Translations under genes and position numbers: made by a program | The notes under the pieces: model-generated | The model's database searches: none | The model's input: the letters and a program-made list of their open reading frames with translations, nothing else | What the model was told of the DNA's origin: nothing | Origin: an uncultured Zetaproteobacteria bacterium | GTDB lineage: Bacteria; Pseudomonadota; Zetaproteobacteria; Mariprofundales; Mariprofundaceae | Direction: 5' to 3' | NCBI GenBank assembly: GCA_947311795.1 | Contig: CAMZLX010000198.1 | Coordinates: forward strand, 1-24,026 | DNA: 24,026 bases | Shown: piece by piece, positions 1 to 6,281 of the stretch | How positions within the stretch are numbered: the stretch's first letter is position 1 | How the letters are laid out: each line of letters begins with the position of its first letter

Positions 1-1
1 C

Positions 2-610
2 ATGGATGTAGCTCTCATTGTTCATGCGGAACACACCATGAACGCCAGTACCTTTTCAACTATCGTGGTCGCATCATCCCAAGCCGACCCTTATTCATCC
101 ATCAGTGCGGCTATTGGTTCGTTATCGGGTGCATTGCATGGTGGGGCGAATGAAGATGTGCTGCATATGCTTGATGAGATTGGTGCTTTGGCAAATGCAG
201 AAACTTATTTGCAGAATAAACTGAAAAATAAAGAAAAAATTGCGGGGCTGGGTCATAGGGTTTATAAAACCAAAGACCCACGTGCGACATTACTGCAAAA
301 GTTGTACGGTGACTTAACCAAAGAACTTGGCGAAGACCCAACCTATGAGATTGCGCGGTATATTGAACAGTTTTCTAAAGAAACTCTGGGTAAAAAAGGT
401 GTTTGCCCTAATGTGGATTTTTATTCGGGTATTGTGTATCGCAAGCTTGGTATTGAAACCGATTTGTTTACGCCAATTTTTGCTATATCTCGTGTTGCAG
501 GTTGGTTGGCGCACTGGCGCGAGCAGCTTACCGATGGTCGTATTTTTCGTCCTATGCAAATCTACAATGGTGAGTCGGGCAATGTGTATGTGCCAATGGA
601 TAAGCGGTAA
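2..610 (+). CDS. gltA: Citrate synthase, C-terminal part (5' end outside window)
   Basis: Condenses acetyl-CoA with oxaloacetate to citrate, the entry step of the TCA cycle in the cytoplasm. About 202 residues of the C-terminal half are present and the reading frame is open to the left edge, so the true start lies upstream; the ATG at position 2 is internal. The catalytic residues of the family are visible: His in GALHGGANEDV (fragment residue 46), His in GLGHRVYKTKDPRA (residue 85) and Asp in NVDFYSG (residue 139), with the substrate-binding Arg of FAISRVAGW (residue 164). A second conserved block, HAEHTMNAST, is at residues 8-17. The compact spacing resembles the short bacterial type II/2-methylcitrate synthase group, so 2-methylcitrate synthase (prpC) cannot be fully excluded. 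It ends 2 bases before the stop codon of the converging yigZ-like gene, leaving no room for a terminator. Confidence 0.93.
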   Translation: MDVALIVHAEHTMNASTFSTIVVASSQADPYSSISAAIGSLSGALHGGANEDVLHMLDEIGALANAETYLQNKLKNKEKIAGLGHRVYKTKDPRATLLQKLYGDLTKELGEDPTYEIARYIEQFSKETLGKKGVCPNVDFYSGIVYRKLGIETDLFTPIFAISRVAGWLAHWREQLTDGRIFRPMQIYNGESGNVYVPMDKR

Positions 611-612
611 AC

Positions 613-1218
613 CTATTCAATCGGCAAACAAACTTTGCCTGCTGTTGCATTGATAAGTTCGACATTTAGGCTTTGAATATCTGTTGTAGGCACGCTGATG
701 TTGAGCCTAACGCGCTCTGTATAATCCGCCTGTATGATGCTGATGTTGTGGGTATCTAACAGGTGTTTGATATCTGATTCTAAACTGTATGGGCAATAAA
801 TAACGAAATCTTGGCTTGCAATCAGTTGTAGGGTTTCAAGCTTATCCATAGCAAGGCTTGCCGAGCTTGAATAGGTGCGAACAAGACCGCCTGCACCCAG
901 TTTGATACCGCCAAAGTAACGCACGACCACCAGTGCAATTTCACCAATACCGCGATGCTGCAAAACATTGAGGATAGGTTTGCCTGCTGTACCTGAAGGT
1001 TCGCCATCATCACTAAAACCGATGTCTGTTGTTGCCGTTGGATGCCCTGCAATATATGCCCAACAATGATGCCGCGCATCGGGATATTGTTGTTTAATCT
1101 GCGCAATAAACTGCTTGGCTTCTGTTTTGTTTGTTGTGCGTTGGATATGGCTGATAAAGCGACTTTTCGTAATGGTTTGTTCAAAAACAAGGGGTGAAGC
1201 AGGAACCTTATAATTCAC
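613..1218 (-). CDS. yigZ: YigZ/IMPACT family protein
   Basis: A 201-residue protein of the YigZ (IMPACT/UPF0029) family. These proteins have an N-terminal domain related to the ribosomal S5/EF-G fold and a C-terminal DUF1949 domain; their exact role is unsettled, with proposed links to translation or nucleic-acid binding. The family signature is clear: TKSRFISHI near the N-terminus, then ARHHCWAYI, GFSDDGEPSGTAGKPIL and VVVRYFGGIKLGAGGLVRTY in the first ~120 residues. The start is a GTG that overlaps the end of the nitrilase-family gene by 11 bases and has no clear Shine-Dalgarno site, which suggests translational coupling as the last gene of the four-gene minus-strand operon that begins at 3138. 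Length is normal for the family. Confidence 0.92.
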   Translation of the reverse strand: MNYKVPASPLVFEQTITKSRFISHIQRTTNKTEAKQFIAQIKQQYPDARHHCWAYIAGHPTATTDIGFSDDGEPSGTAGKPILNVLQHRGIGEIALVVVRYFGGIKLGAGGLVRTYSSSASLAMDKLETLQLIASQDFVIYCPYSLESDIKHLLDTHNISIIQADYTERVRLNISVPTTDIQSLNVELINATAGKVCLPIE

Positions 1219-2011
1219 GGCGGTGTTGTAAAACAGGCATACGTTTTTTCAGGCTGTTGAGCTCATCCAAATCAAGCTTGGCAGAGATGATGCCTTCACC
1301 TTGTTTTAATTCAGCAAGGGTTTCTCCCCAAGGGCTAATGATTTTGCTGTGTCCAAAGGTTTTTCGCCCATCGGTATGGCTGCCCACTTGCCCTGCTGCC
1401 AAGACATAAGCTTGGTTTTCAATAGCACGGGCTTTGAGAAGAATATCCCAATGTACTTTGCCTGTGGGTACGGTAAATGCAGCAGGGATGGAAAAGATGT
1501 TGCAGCCTTGTTGGCTATACAACCGATATAATTCGGGAAATCTAAGGTCATAACAAATGGATAACCCGACTTTCCAATCATGGTTCACATCAAAGCTTTG
1601 TGGGGCTGTGCCTGCGCTAATGCTTTGTGATTCATGCCATGATTCACTACCCAAATCTACATCAAACAAGTGTATTTTATCATAACCGTTGACCAACTTG
1701 CCTTGGGGTGAAAAAACAGGACAATGATTCAAGTGTTTTTCAGAATGTTGTTTGTCTTGAATGCGCAATGAGCCTGCAATCAGCCAACATTGAAATTGCT
1801 TGGCGAGCGCTTCAAAGAATGTAAAAATTTTATGGTAAGTTTCGGGTTGTGCGGCATGGTGTTGATATGCCTTATCTTGGGTAATCAGCGTTGCATTTTC
1901 TGGCAAGACAAGCAGGTCAATGTTCTGGGTTTGGGCAGCCATTAAACCTTCAATTTTATGAAGGTTGTCTTCGATATTATCGCTGCTATTGAGCTGCATG
2001 CATGCAGCCAT
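1208..2011 (-). CDS. Nitrilase-superfamily carbon-nitrogen hydrolase (Nit1/Nit2-like amidase)
   Basis: A cytoplasmic amidase of the carbon-nitrogen hydrolase superfamily, about 267 residues. The Glu-Lys-Cys triad is visible: Glu in LVLPENATL, Lys in GYDKIHLFDVDLG and the nucleophile Cys in VGLSICYDLRFPELYR. The DVDLG and DLRFPELY motifs resemble the Nit1/Nit2 branch, whose characterised members hydrolyse deaminated glutathione or omega-amides; the substrate here is inferred only from that similarity. The frame is open up to an ATG at 2101, but that extension is a Lys-rich stretch lying entirely over the preceding DUF4124 gene, and the family's N-terminus aligns with MAACMQLNSS, so I place the start at 2011, 10 bases after the upstream stop. 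Neither candidate has a good Shine-Dalgarno site. It overlaps yigZ by 11 bases. Confidence 0.9.
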   Translation of the reverse strand: MAACMQLNSSDNIEDNLHKIEGLMAAQTQNIDLLVLPENATLITQDKAYQHHAAQPETYHKIFTFFEALAKQFQCWLIAGSLRIQDKQHSEKHLNHCPVFSPQGKLVNGYDKIHLFDVDLGSESWHESQSISAGTAPQSFDVNHDWKVGLSICYDLRFPELYRLYSQQGCNIFSIPAAFTVPTGKVHWDILLKARAIENQAYVLAAGQVGSHTDGRKTFGHSKIISPWGETLAELKQGEGIISAKLDLDELNSLKKRMPVLQHRREL

Positions 2012-2021
2012 CAGTGTTGTT

Positions 2022-2264
2022 TTAGTTGTCACTGGCTTCTTCGTCTTCTTTTTCGCGCGCTTTTTTTGCAGCTTCAACTTTCTTCTTATTGAAGGCTTCA
2101 TTTTTTACGGAACTGATGCGCCCAGGTATGTGTTCTTTGGCATCAATGTTGGGTTTAGTGTCTGTAAAAATAATTTCACCGTATTCATTAACGACCTTAT
2201 ACAGTTCAGCATGTACCATGGCAGGCGCTGCAATGATGAAGACCAATAAAATAGTTTTAAACAT
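2022..2264 (-). CDS. Small secreted DUF4124-domain protein
   Basis: An 80-residue protein predicted to be exported. Residues 1-19 form a signal peptide (MFKTILLVFIIAAPAMVHA) followed by ELYKVVNEYGEIIFTDTKP, which is the DUF4124 pattern (a short beta-rich module, typically Y-x-W/V-D-x-x-G-x-x-x-x-D-x-P) common in proteobacterial periplasmic proteins of unknown function. The C-terminal 30 residues are highly charged (Lys/Glu-rich), perhaps a coiled helix. The ATG at 2264 was chosen because GGAG stands 9 bases upstream; a TTG at 2273 sits directly against that site and is unlikely. The start overlaps the 3' end of the DUF4438 gene by 8 bases, so the two are probably translationally coupled. No function can be assigned. 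Confidence 0.8.
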   Translation of the reverse strand: MFKTILLVFIIAAPAMVHAELYKVVNEYGEIIFTDTKPNIDAKEHIPGRISSVKNEAFNKKKVEAAKKAREKEDEEASDN

Positions 2265-3138
2265 AGCGTCCAACTCCTAAATAATTACCCATATTTGCCT
2301 TGTCATCCAAGATGGGTTTAAGCTTGTTATCACATGCCGACATAATCGTCATCATACCCGGACCATGCCCTGCAAGCGGCGAATCCGAATGAATGACCAT
2401 GCCAATGGTCAGCGCATTCTTGCGGAATGTTCGCCCATAGTTGTTGTCATGGTCAAGCACGGCAACAAAATCACCAAAGCGAAGTTTATCCAAGCCATGT
2501 TCTTTGACCATATCTTCATCATGACAAAGAATATCATAATCGCCCGTGGTCACCGAAAGCGCACCAATACCTGAACCCATCGCATAGTTGGGCACAATCA
2601 CATTCACAGGCACTTCAATCTGCCCTTGTGTGTTTTCTTTTAACCCCATTTTTTCAAGCAAGTCAGGGTCGATATTGTAAATATACACATCATCATGGTC
2701 GATAAACTTCAAACCTTGACCAAAACCTTTAATCATAAACTTATCATCGCAAGTGAGTTTATCTAAAGTTTCGTCGGGGAAATCAATCATCAAATGGTTT
2801 ACACCGCCATGGTGCCCAATCACAGTGCCGACTTCACCTTTGGCTTCGCCAGAAATTACTCGCGCTTGATTGCCGCAGCAGGCATGAAACTGATAACCAT
2901 CTTCAGATTTTCGATTTTTATGGGTAAGTGTGCTCGATACACCCGGTTCAATATGTTCACCCGCCCAACCAAACACCGAATCACCGACTTTAACATTATA
3001 GGTGATGCCACCTGTGCTCGGCCATGAAAACACTTCACCTTTGCTGCCCACTTCAAACGGCGCCCACATTTGCGCAGGAGATACACCACCTTGCACACCC
3101 GTTTTGACCAGTTGATTACGATTCGTCTTTAAGCTCAT
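2257..3138 (-). CDS. DUF4438 family protein
   Basis: A 293-residue soluble protein matching the pattern I know for DUF4438, a family of unknown function found in bacteria and archaea. Recognisable blocks are GGITYNVKVGDSVFGWAG and HIEPGVS (about residues 43-69), CCGNQARVISGEAKG, GTVIGHHGGVNHLMIDFP (about 104-121) and GHGPGMMTIMSA near the C-terminus. It has no signal peptide or membrane segment. The ATG is supported by AAGGA about 6 bases upstream. It is the first gene of a minus-strand operon followed with overlaps by the DUF4124, nitrilase and yigZ genes. A TATAAA lies about 20 bases upstream of the ATG but has no convincing -35 partner. Its first 16 bases or so are repeated at 4033-4048 on the far side of the toxin/antitoxin pair. 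Confidence 0.8.
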   Translation of the reverse strand: MSLKTNRNQLVKTGVQGGVSPAQMWAPFEVGSKGEVFSWPSTGGITYNVKVGDSVFGWAGEHIEPGVSSTLTHKNRKSEDGYQFHACCGNQARVISGEAKGEVGTVIGHHGGVNHLMIDFPDETLDKLTCDDKFMIKGFGQGLKFIDHDDVYIYNIDPDLLEKMGLKENTQGQIEVPVNVIVPNYAMGSGIGALSVTTGDYDILCHDEDMVKEHGLDKLRFGDFVAVLDHDNNYGRTFRKNALTIGMVIHSDSPLAGHGPGMMTIMSACDNKLKPILDDKANMGNYLGVGRYV

Positions 3139-3140
3139 GT
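3125..3140. repeat. 16-bp direct repeat, copy 1 (start of DUF4438 gene)
   Basis: GTCTTTAAGCTCATGT on the plus strand covers the start codon of the DUF4438 gene. The same 16 bases recur at 4033-4048 in the same orientation, so the two copies bracket the PIN toxin/antitoxin module. The bases outside the repeat differ. Confidence 0.7.
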
Positions 3141-3208
3141 TTATTCCTTTTTAACTCATTTATAACCTATGCGTGTTTTAATGATGCGTTGTTACTTTCG
3201 TAGTAAAC

Positions 3209-3640
3209 TTATTCCAAGTCTGCAATGCGTATTTCAAATGCCTTGAGAAGTGTTTTAGGTGTATACACAGGGTACTGGCTCGCTTTGTAGTCTTTAATGT
3301 TGCGTGTCACCAAAGCATCAACAACACAGCACTCACCTGAAAAATACTGCACAGCATCTTCAAAGTCTGAAAACTCTGAGTGTATGGCTAGGCGAAGCAC
3401 CACAGCATTAACATCGGCAATATTAAACATAGATAGCAGCTTTTGCACGGCAAGCGCAGCCTGTTTCCGCCCTGCAGCTTTGCTCACTAAATAGTCCAAC
3501 GTGGTGATGGTTGTTGCACAAAGGTAACCTTCTATTTTCTTTTGCTCAACCAAACCAACAAGCTGAGCCGACACACTCACAAAAGGCTGTCTGTTTAATA
3601 AAACATCCAAGATAACGTTGGTATCAAATAGAACTTTCAA
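3209..3640 (-). CDS. PIN-domain ribonuclease toxin (VapC-like)
   Basis: A 143-residue PIN-domain protein, the toxin of a type II toxin/antitoxin pair; PIN toxins are Mg-dependent ribonucleases that cleave tRNA, rRNA or mRNA. Acidic active-site positions are visible: Asp6 in MKVLFDTNVILDVLLNR, the acidic SDFEDAVQYF motif in the middle, and the C-terminal VTRNIKDYK segment typical of this COG2402-like subgroup. The start is TTG, overlapping the antitoxin stop codon by 4 bases (TTGA), so translation is probably coupled to the antitoxin and kept low. A small hairpin (TTACT/AGTAA, 3192-3206) lies just past its stop codon but has no U-tract. The specific RNA target cannot be read from the sequence. 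Confidence 0.88.
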   Translation of the reverse strand: MKVLFDTNVILDVLLNRQPFVSVSAQLVGLVEQKKIEGYLCATTITTLDYLVSKAAGRKQAALAVQKLLSMFNIADVNAVVLRLAIHSEFSDFEDAVQYFSGECCVVDALVTRNIKDYKASQYPVYTPKTLLKAFEIRIADLE

Positions 3641-3873
3641 AGGTATTTTTTCTCTAAGTGTTGCTTGTAGTCGTCTAGGTCAACATCAGCATCATTTAAC
3701 ACGCCAACCAACGAGCGTGTTATCGGGGGTATTTCGGAGGTGTTTTTTTCCATAGTTAACACCTGAAAATAATCAGCCACCACCTTTGAAAGTGAGGTTT
3801 GATGGGCTTTGGCATATATTTTTGCTTGTTTGATGACATCGTCTTCAAGCCTAAGTGTAAGTTTTGATTGCAT
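3637..3873 (-). CDS. Antitoxin, ribbon-helix-helix-like (DUF6364-type)
   Basis: A 78-residue protein directly upstream of the PIN toxin and overlapping it by 4 bases. The N-terminus (KLTLRLEDDVIKQAKIYAKA, residues 4-23) has the strand-then-helix pattern of ribbon-helix-helix DNA-binding antitoxins; HQTSLSKVVADYF completes the second helix. The acidic C-terminal half, with ITRSLVGVL and DVDLDDYKQHLEKKYL, would bind the toxin. The family resembles DUF6364 antitoxins. I use the ATG at 3873 because AGAGGTG precedes it at proper spacing; an in-frame start 15 codons upstream would lie in the promoter. Expected to neutralise the toxin and repress their shared promoter. Confidence 0.85.
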   Translation of the reverse strand: MQSKLTLRLEDDVIKQAKIYAKAHQTSLSKVVADYFQVLTMEKNTSEIPPITRSLVGVLNDADVDLDDYKQHLEKKYL

Positions 3874-3883
3874 AATCACCTCT

Positions 3884-3914
3884 TGACGTGTTATTTTATG
3901 TAAACTATACGTCA
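3884..3914. promoter_or_regulatory. Candidate autoregulatory operator of the PIN toxin/antitoxin operon
   Basis: Inverted repeat TGACGT (3884-3889) / ACGTCA (3909-3914) with a 19-base spacer, lying between the -10 box and the antitoxin start. Position and symmetry fit binding of the RHH antitoxin dimer; this is inference. Confidence 0.45.
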
Positions 3915-3931
3915 GCAATAAAAAGTGTCAA
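3904..3931 (-). promoter_or_regulatory. Promoter of the antitoxin-toxin operon
   Basis: On the minus strand a perfect -35 box TTGACA (3931-3926) is followed after 16 bases by TATAGT (3909-3904), a near-consensus sigma-70 promoter about 30 bases upstream of the antitoxin ATG. The inverted repeat described as operator overlaps the -10 box. Confidence 0.7.
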
Positions 3932-3984
3932 TAACAGGTGTTGATTAAGGGTGTTTAGATATTGATTTTGTTTGGCTTGTTGTT

Positions 3985-4036
3985 TCACTATTCTCACGTA
4001 AGCGGGAATCCAATGAAGCCGCTTACGCTTTTGTCT
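3985..4036. repeat. Dispersed-type intergenic repeat with 9-bp hairpin
   Basis: The 5' portion, TTCTCACGTAAGCGGGAATCC, resembles a worn copy of the short palindromic repeats (TTCCCGC...GCGGGAATCC) scattered between genes in many proteobacteria, recognised by pattern only. CGTAAGCGG (3997-4005) and CCGCTTACG (4019-4027) form a perfect 9-bp stem with a 13-base loop, followed by CTTTTGTCTTT, so it could also act as a weak plus-strand terminator. The surrounding gene-free stretch 3932-4176 otherwise shows only the second copy of the 16-bp repeat (4033-4048) and the ribosome-binding site of the KAP gene; small open frames here look spurious. Confidence 0.5.
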
Positions 4037-4048
4037 TTAAGCTCATGT
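4033..4048. repeat. 16-bp direct repeat, copy 2
   Basis: GTCTTTAAGCTCATGT, identical to 3125-3140, 908 bases downstream. It carries the beginning of the DUF4438 gene out of context, between the toxin/antitoxin pair and the KAP gene, and may mark an insertion or duplication boundary. Confidence 0.7.
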
Positions 4049-4176
4049 CGGTATTCACGGCGCAGCTTTTTGGTAAGGATTCATATTTATACTTTTTTTT
4101 GTAAAACATGGGTTGTTATTTCTACTTGTTTGGTCATGCTTCTATCTGCCTAAGTTTTATGGGGAGGATGGGTTGA

Positions 4177-5574
4177 ATGGATGAGCCAATTGAAACACAA
4201 GAGGAAGATGAACTTGGTATAAAGGATGAGGTTCAAGAGTTTTCTAAATACCTACGAGGTCGCAACTCTTCCACGAATTTAATTGCAAGTGTTCAAGCAC
4301 CGTGGGGAGAAGGTAAATCGAGCTTCTTAAATTTAGTAAAGGCTGAATTGGAGAGCACTCAAAACAATACAATCCAGGTCGTTCGATTTAACCCATGGCA
4401 GTTTTCAGGGCATCAAGATTTATTACAGCAATTTTTTACTACATTCGCTGGGTCGAAGGGTGTTTCTGATGAATTTAAGAGTGCTTTATCTTCCATAGGC
4501 TCTTTGGCAAACCTCACAGCACTTGTGCCAGGGTTAGAGCTAGTGAGTTTAATCGGTAAGGTGTTAGATAAAGGGGCTGATTTTGCAAACAGTATCCCAA
4601 GTGAAAACATACAACAATTAAGAAATGAAGCGATAAAAGAGGCTAGGAAGTCAGAGCATCATCATATATTCCTTATTGATGAACTGGATAGACTTGAAAG
4701 CCATGAGGTCAGGTCATTTTTGCAGATGTTAAAGGCTGTTGCAGATTTTCCCAACACTACATATGTGTTGGCATATGATGCGGAGGCATTGGAAGATTTA
4801 TTAAACGATAGTGGCGTGGGCAAGCCACGGGTCTATTTAGAAAAAATCATTGGTTTCTCATTCTGTTTACCAAGTATTAGTATGGAGAACTTAGAAAAAG
4901 TTCATCTGACAGAGCTTGATAGGGTTCTTAAAGAACAACGCTTGGAGCCGATTGATAAAGATAGGTGGTCAACAAATGAGGTGTATGCAGCCTTGCCTAA
5001 CTTGCGACAATGTAAAAGGCATGTGGCTCACTTTGAGTATCTATGCCGTAGTATTGGTAAATACGTGGATACAACTGATTTAGCGTACGTGTCTATCATC
5101 CAATTATTAGACCCTTCGCTCTGGCGTACGATTGGTGAAAATCAAACTTGGTTCTGGGGTGCATCCAATGGCGGCAGTAAACTAAATCACAAGTTAATTG
5201 ACTTAAAAAATAAATGTTTAGCTCAAGGCAAAGAAAGTGTTTGGAAGATAGTGTGCATTGTTTATGAAGGGGTAGCAGAGAAGACTAAAACAGAAGATGA
5301 TGACTTACCCCTGCCATCTGGGCTTGGTATTAATCAGCCGATTAGGGCTGCAAGTAATAATTCATTTCATGTGTACCACACGAGAAAACCCGAATCGGCA
5401 TGGACGTATGCTGAAACATTGCTATTGAAGCAAACTTTTTCAGAAACCGTTAATAAGTATAAACTTTATGAGCTTCTGATACGTTTTCCAGAAGAGTCGT
5501 TATTATGGATTAGACATATTATATCGCATATTACAGAAGATAAAGGGATGAAAACTACATGTTTTATCTCTTAG
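4177..5574 (+). CDS. KAP-family P-loop NTPase, N-terminal part (ends at in-frame TAG)
   Basis: 465 residues of a KAP-family P-loop NTPase. The Walker A motif is APWGEGKSS (residues 41-49), followed by the KAP-typical VVRFNPWQF (68-76) and a Walker B IFLIDELDRLE (164-174) with AYDAEAL after it. A moderately hydrophobic stretch at about residues 106-130 lies where many KAP proteins carry membrane segments, but it is not strongly hydrophobic. The ATG has GGAGG 9 bases upstream. The frame stops at TAG (5572-5574), yet the same frame continues open for 218 more codons to 6228, so this is most likely the front of one ~683-residue protein. Family members include the plasmid-borne phage-exclusion protein PifA, so a phage-defence role is possible but not shown. 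It sits next to a PIN toxin/antitoxin pair between housekeeping genes. Confidence 0.85.
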   Translation: MDEPIETQEEDELGIKDEVQEFSKYLRGRNSSTNLIASVQAPWGEGKSSFLNLVKAELESTQNNTIQVVRFNPWQFSGHQDLLQQFFTTFAGSKGVSDEFKSALSSIGSLANLTALVPGLELVSLIGKVLDKGADFANSIPSENIQQLRNEAIKEARKSEHHHIFLIDELDRLESHEVRSFLQMLKAVADFPNTTYVLAYDAEALEDLLNDSGVGKPRVYLEKIIGFSFCLPSISMENLEKVHLTELDRVLKEQRLEPIDKDRWSTNEVYAALPNLRQCKRHVAHFEYLCRSIGKYVDTTDLAYVSIIQLLDPSLWRTIGENQTWFWGASNGGSKLNHKLIDLKNKCLAQGKESVWKIVCIVYEGVAEKTKTEDDDLPLPSGLGINQPIRAASNNSFHVYHTRKPESAWTYAETLLLKQTFSETVNKYKLYELLIRFPEESLLWIRHIISHITEDKGMKTTCFIS

Positions 5575-5586
5575 TTTATTCGCGCG

Positions 5587-6228
5587 TTGGAAGGTAGGGT
5601 TAATAACAAAGAGTGCAAAAAGTTATTGGGTAGCCACGCAGTGTACAATGTCATTAACAAGGCTGCTAATATGGATTTAGCGAAAGAAATACTGACTGAC
5701 CAGCTTGATTTGGAAGAGCAGTACAAATCCCAACCTCTTTATTATTCTTTAGAGGTTCTCTCGCTTTCACGGCTACGTGTTTTTGATGATACAGATGGAC
5801 CGTCTCAAGCGGCTGCGAAGCGTTTACAATTAAGTCATGAGAAGTTCTGGGGGCAAATAGAAACTTTAATTTACCATCCGTTTATTCATTGGGCTTTCGG
5901 TTCCTATATTTCAGCATTTAAAGCGAAAGATAGCATTGTGAGTTCAGTATTAATGAAAGAGGTTGATGGAGAGGTGTTTTGGTTAAAAAATGGTGTTTTA
6001 CCCAAGGTTCTACTGTTTGTTGCGATGCTCTGTTCTGAGTATTCAATAAGGGGTGATTTGAATAGATATATTGAGATTTGGGAGCTTGTTTTGGGAGAAA
6101 AACCTGATTTTTCAATGGTGCTGCAAAAAATGGGTGAGCTTGAGGGGCTGGATGAAACCCAACAACACAACGTTACTTGGCATCAACCTTTAATGATGGA
6201 TATATTGATTGAAGAACCATCAAACTGA
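5587..6228 (+). pseudogene. C-terminal part of the KAP NTPase, separated by one in-frame TAG
   Basis: A 213-codon open stretch in the same frame as the KAP gene; after the TAG the frame reads FIRALEGRVNNKECKKLLG without a break. The only possible local start is TTG at 5587, with no ribosome-binding site before it, which argues that this was never a separate gene. It is mainly helical in character, has no motif of its own, and would be the C-terminal domain of the NTPase. It is either a remnant left by a nonsense mutation or reached by TAG readthrough. It ends 53 bases before the converging end of rmuC. Confidence 0.7.
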
Positions 6229-6281
6229 TTACAACAGCCAGTTGATTTAACTAAGATTAGGTTGAAATAAGTGGATATGGT

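Noticed and set aside
1208..2101. Longer nitrilase start at 2101
   Set aside because: The extra 30 residues are a Lys-rich reading of the DUF4124 gene in another frame, with no ribosome-binding site.
3190..3206. Hairpin TTACT/AGTAA as terminator of the PIN operon
   Set aside because: The stem is only 5 bp, AT-rich, and has no U-tract on the minus strand.
3962..4153. 63-codon open frame upstream of the KAP gene
   Set aside because: It runs through the palindromic repeat and hairpin, has no ribosome-binding site, and has no recognisable composition.
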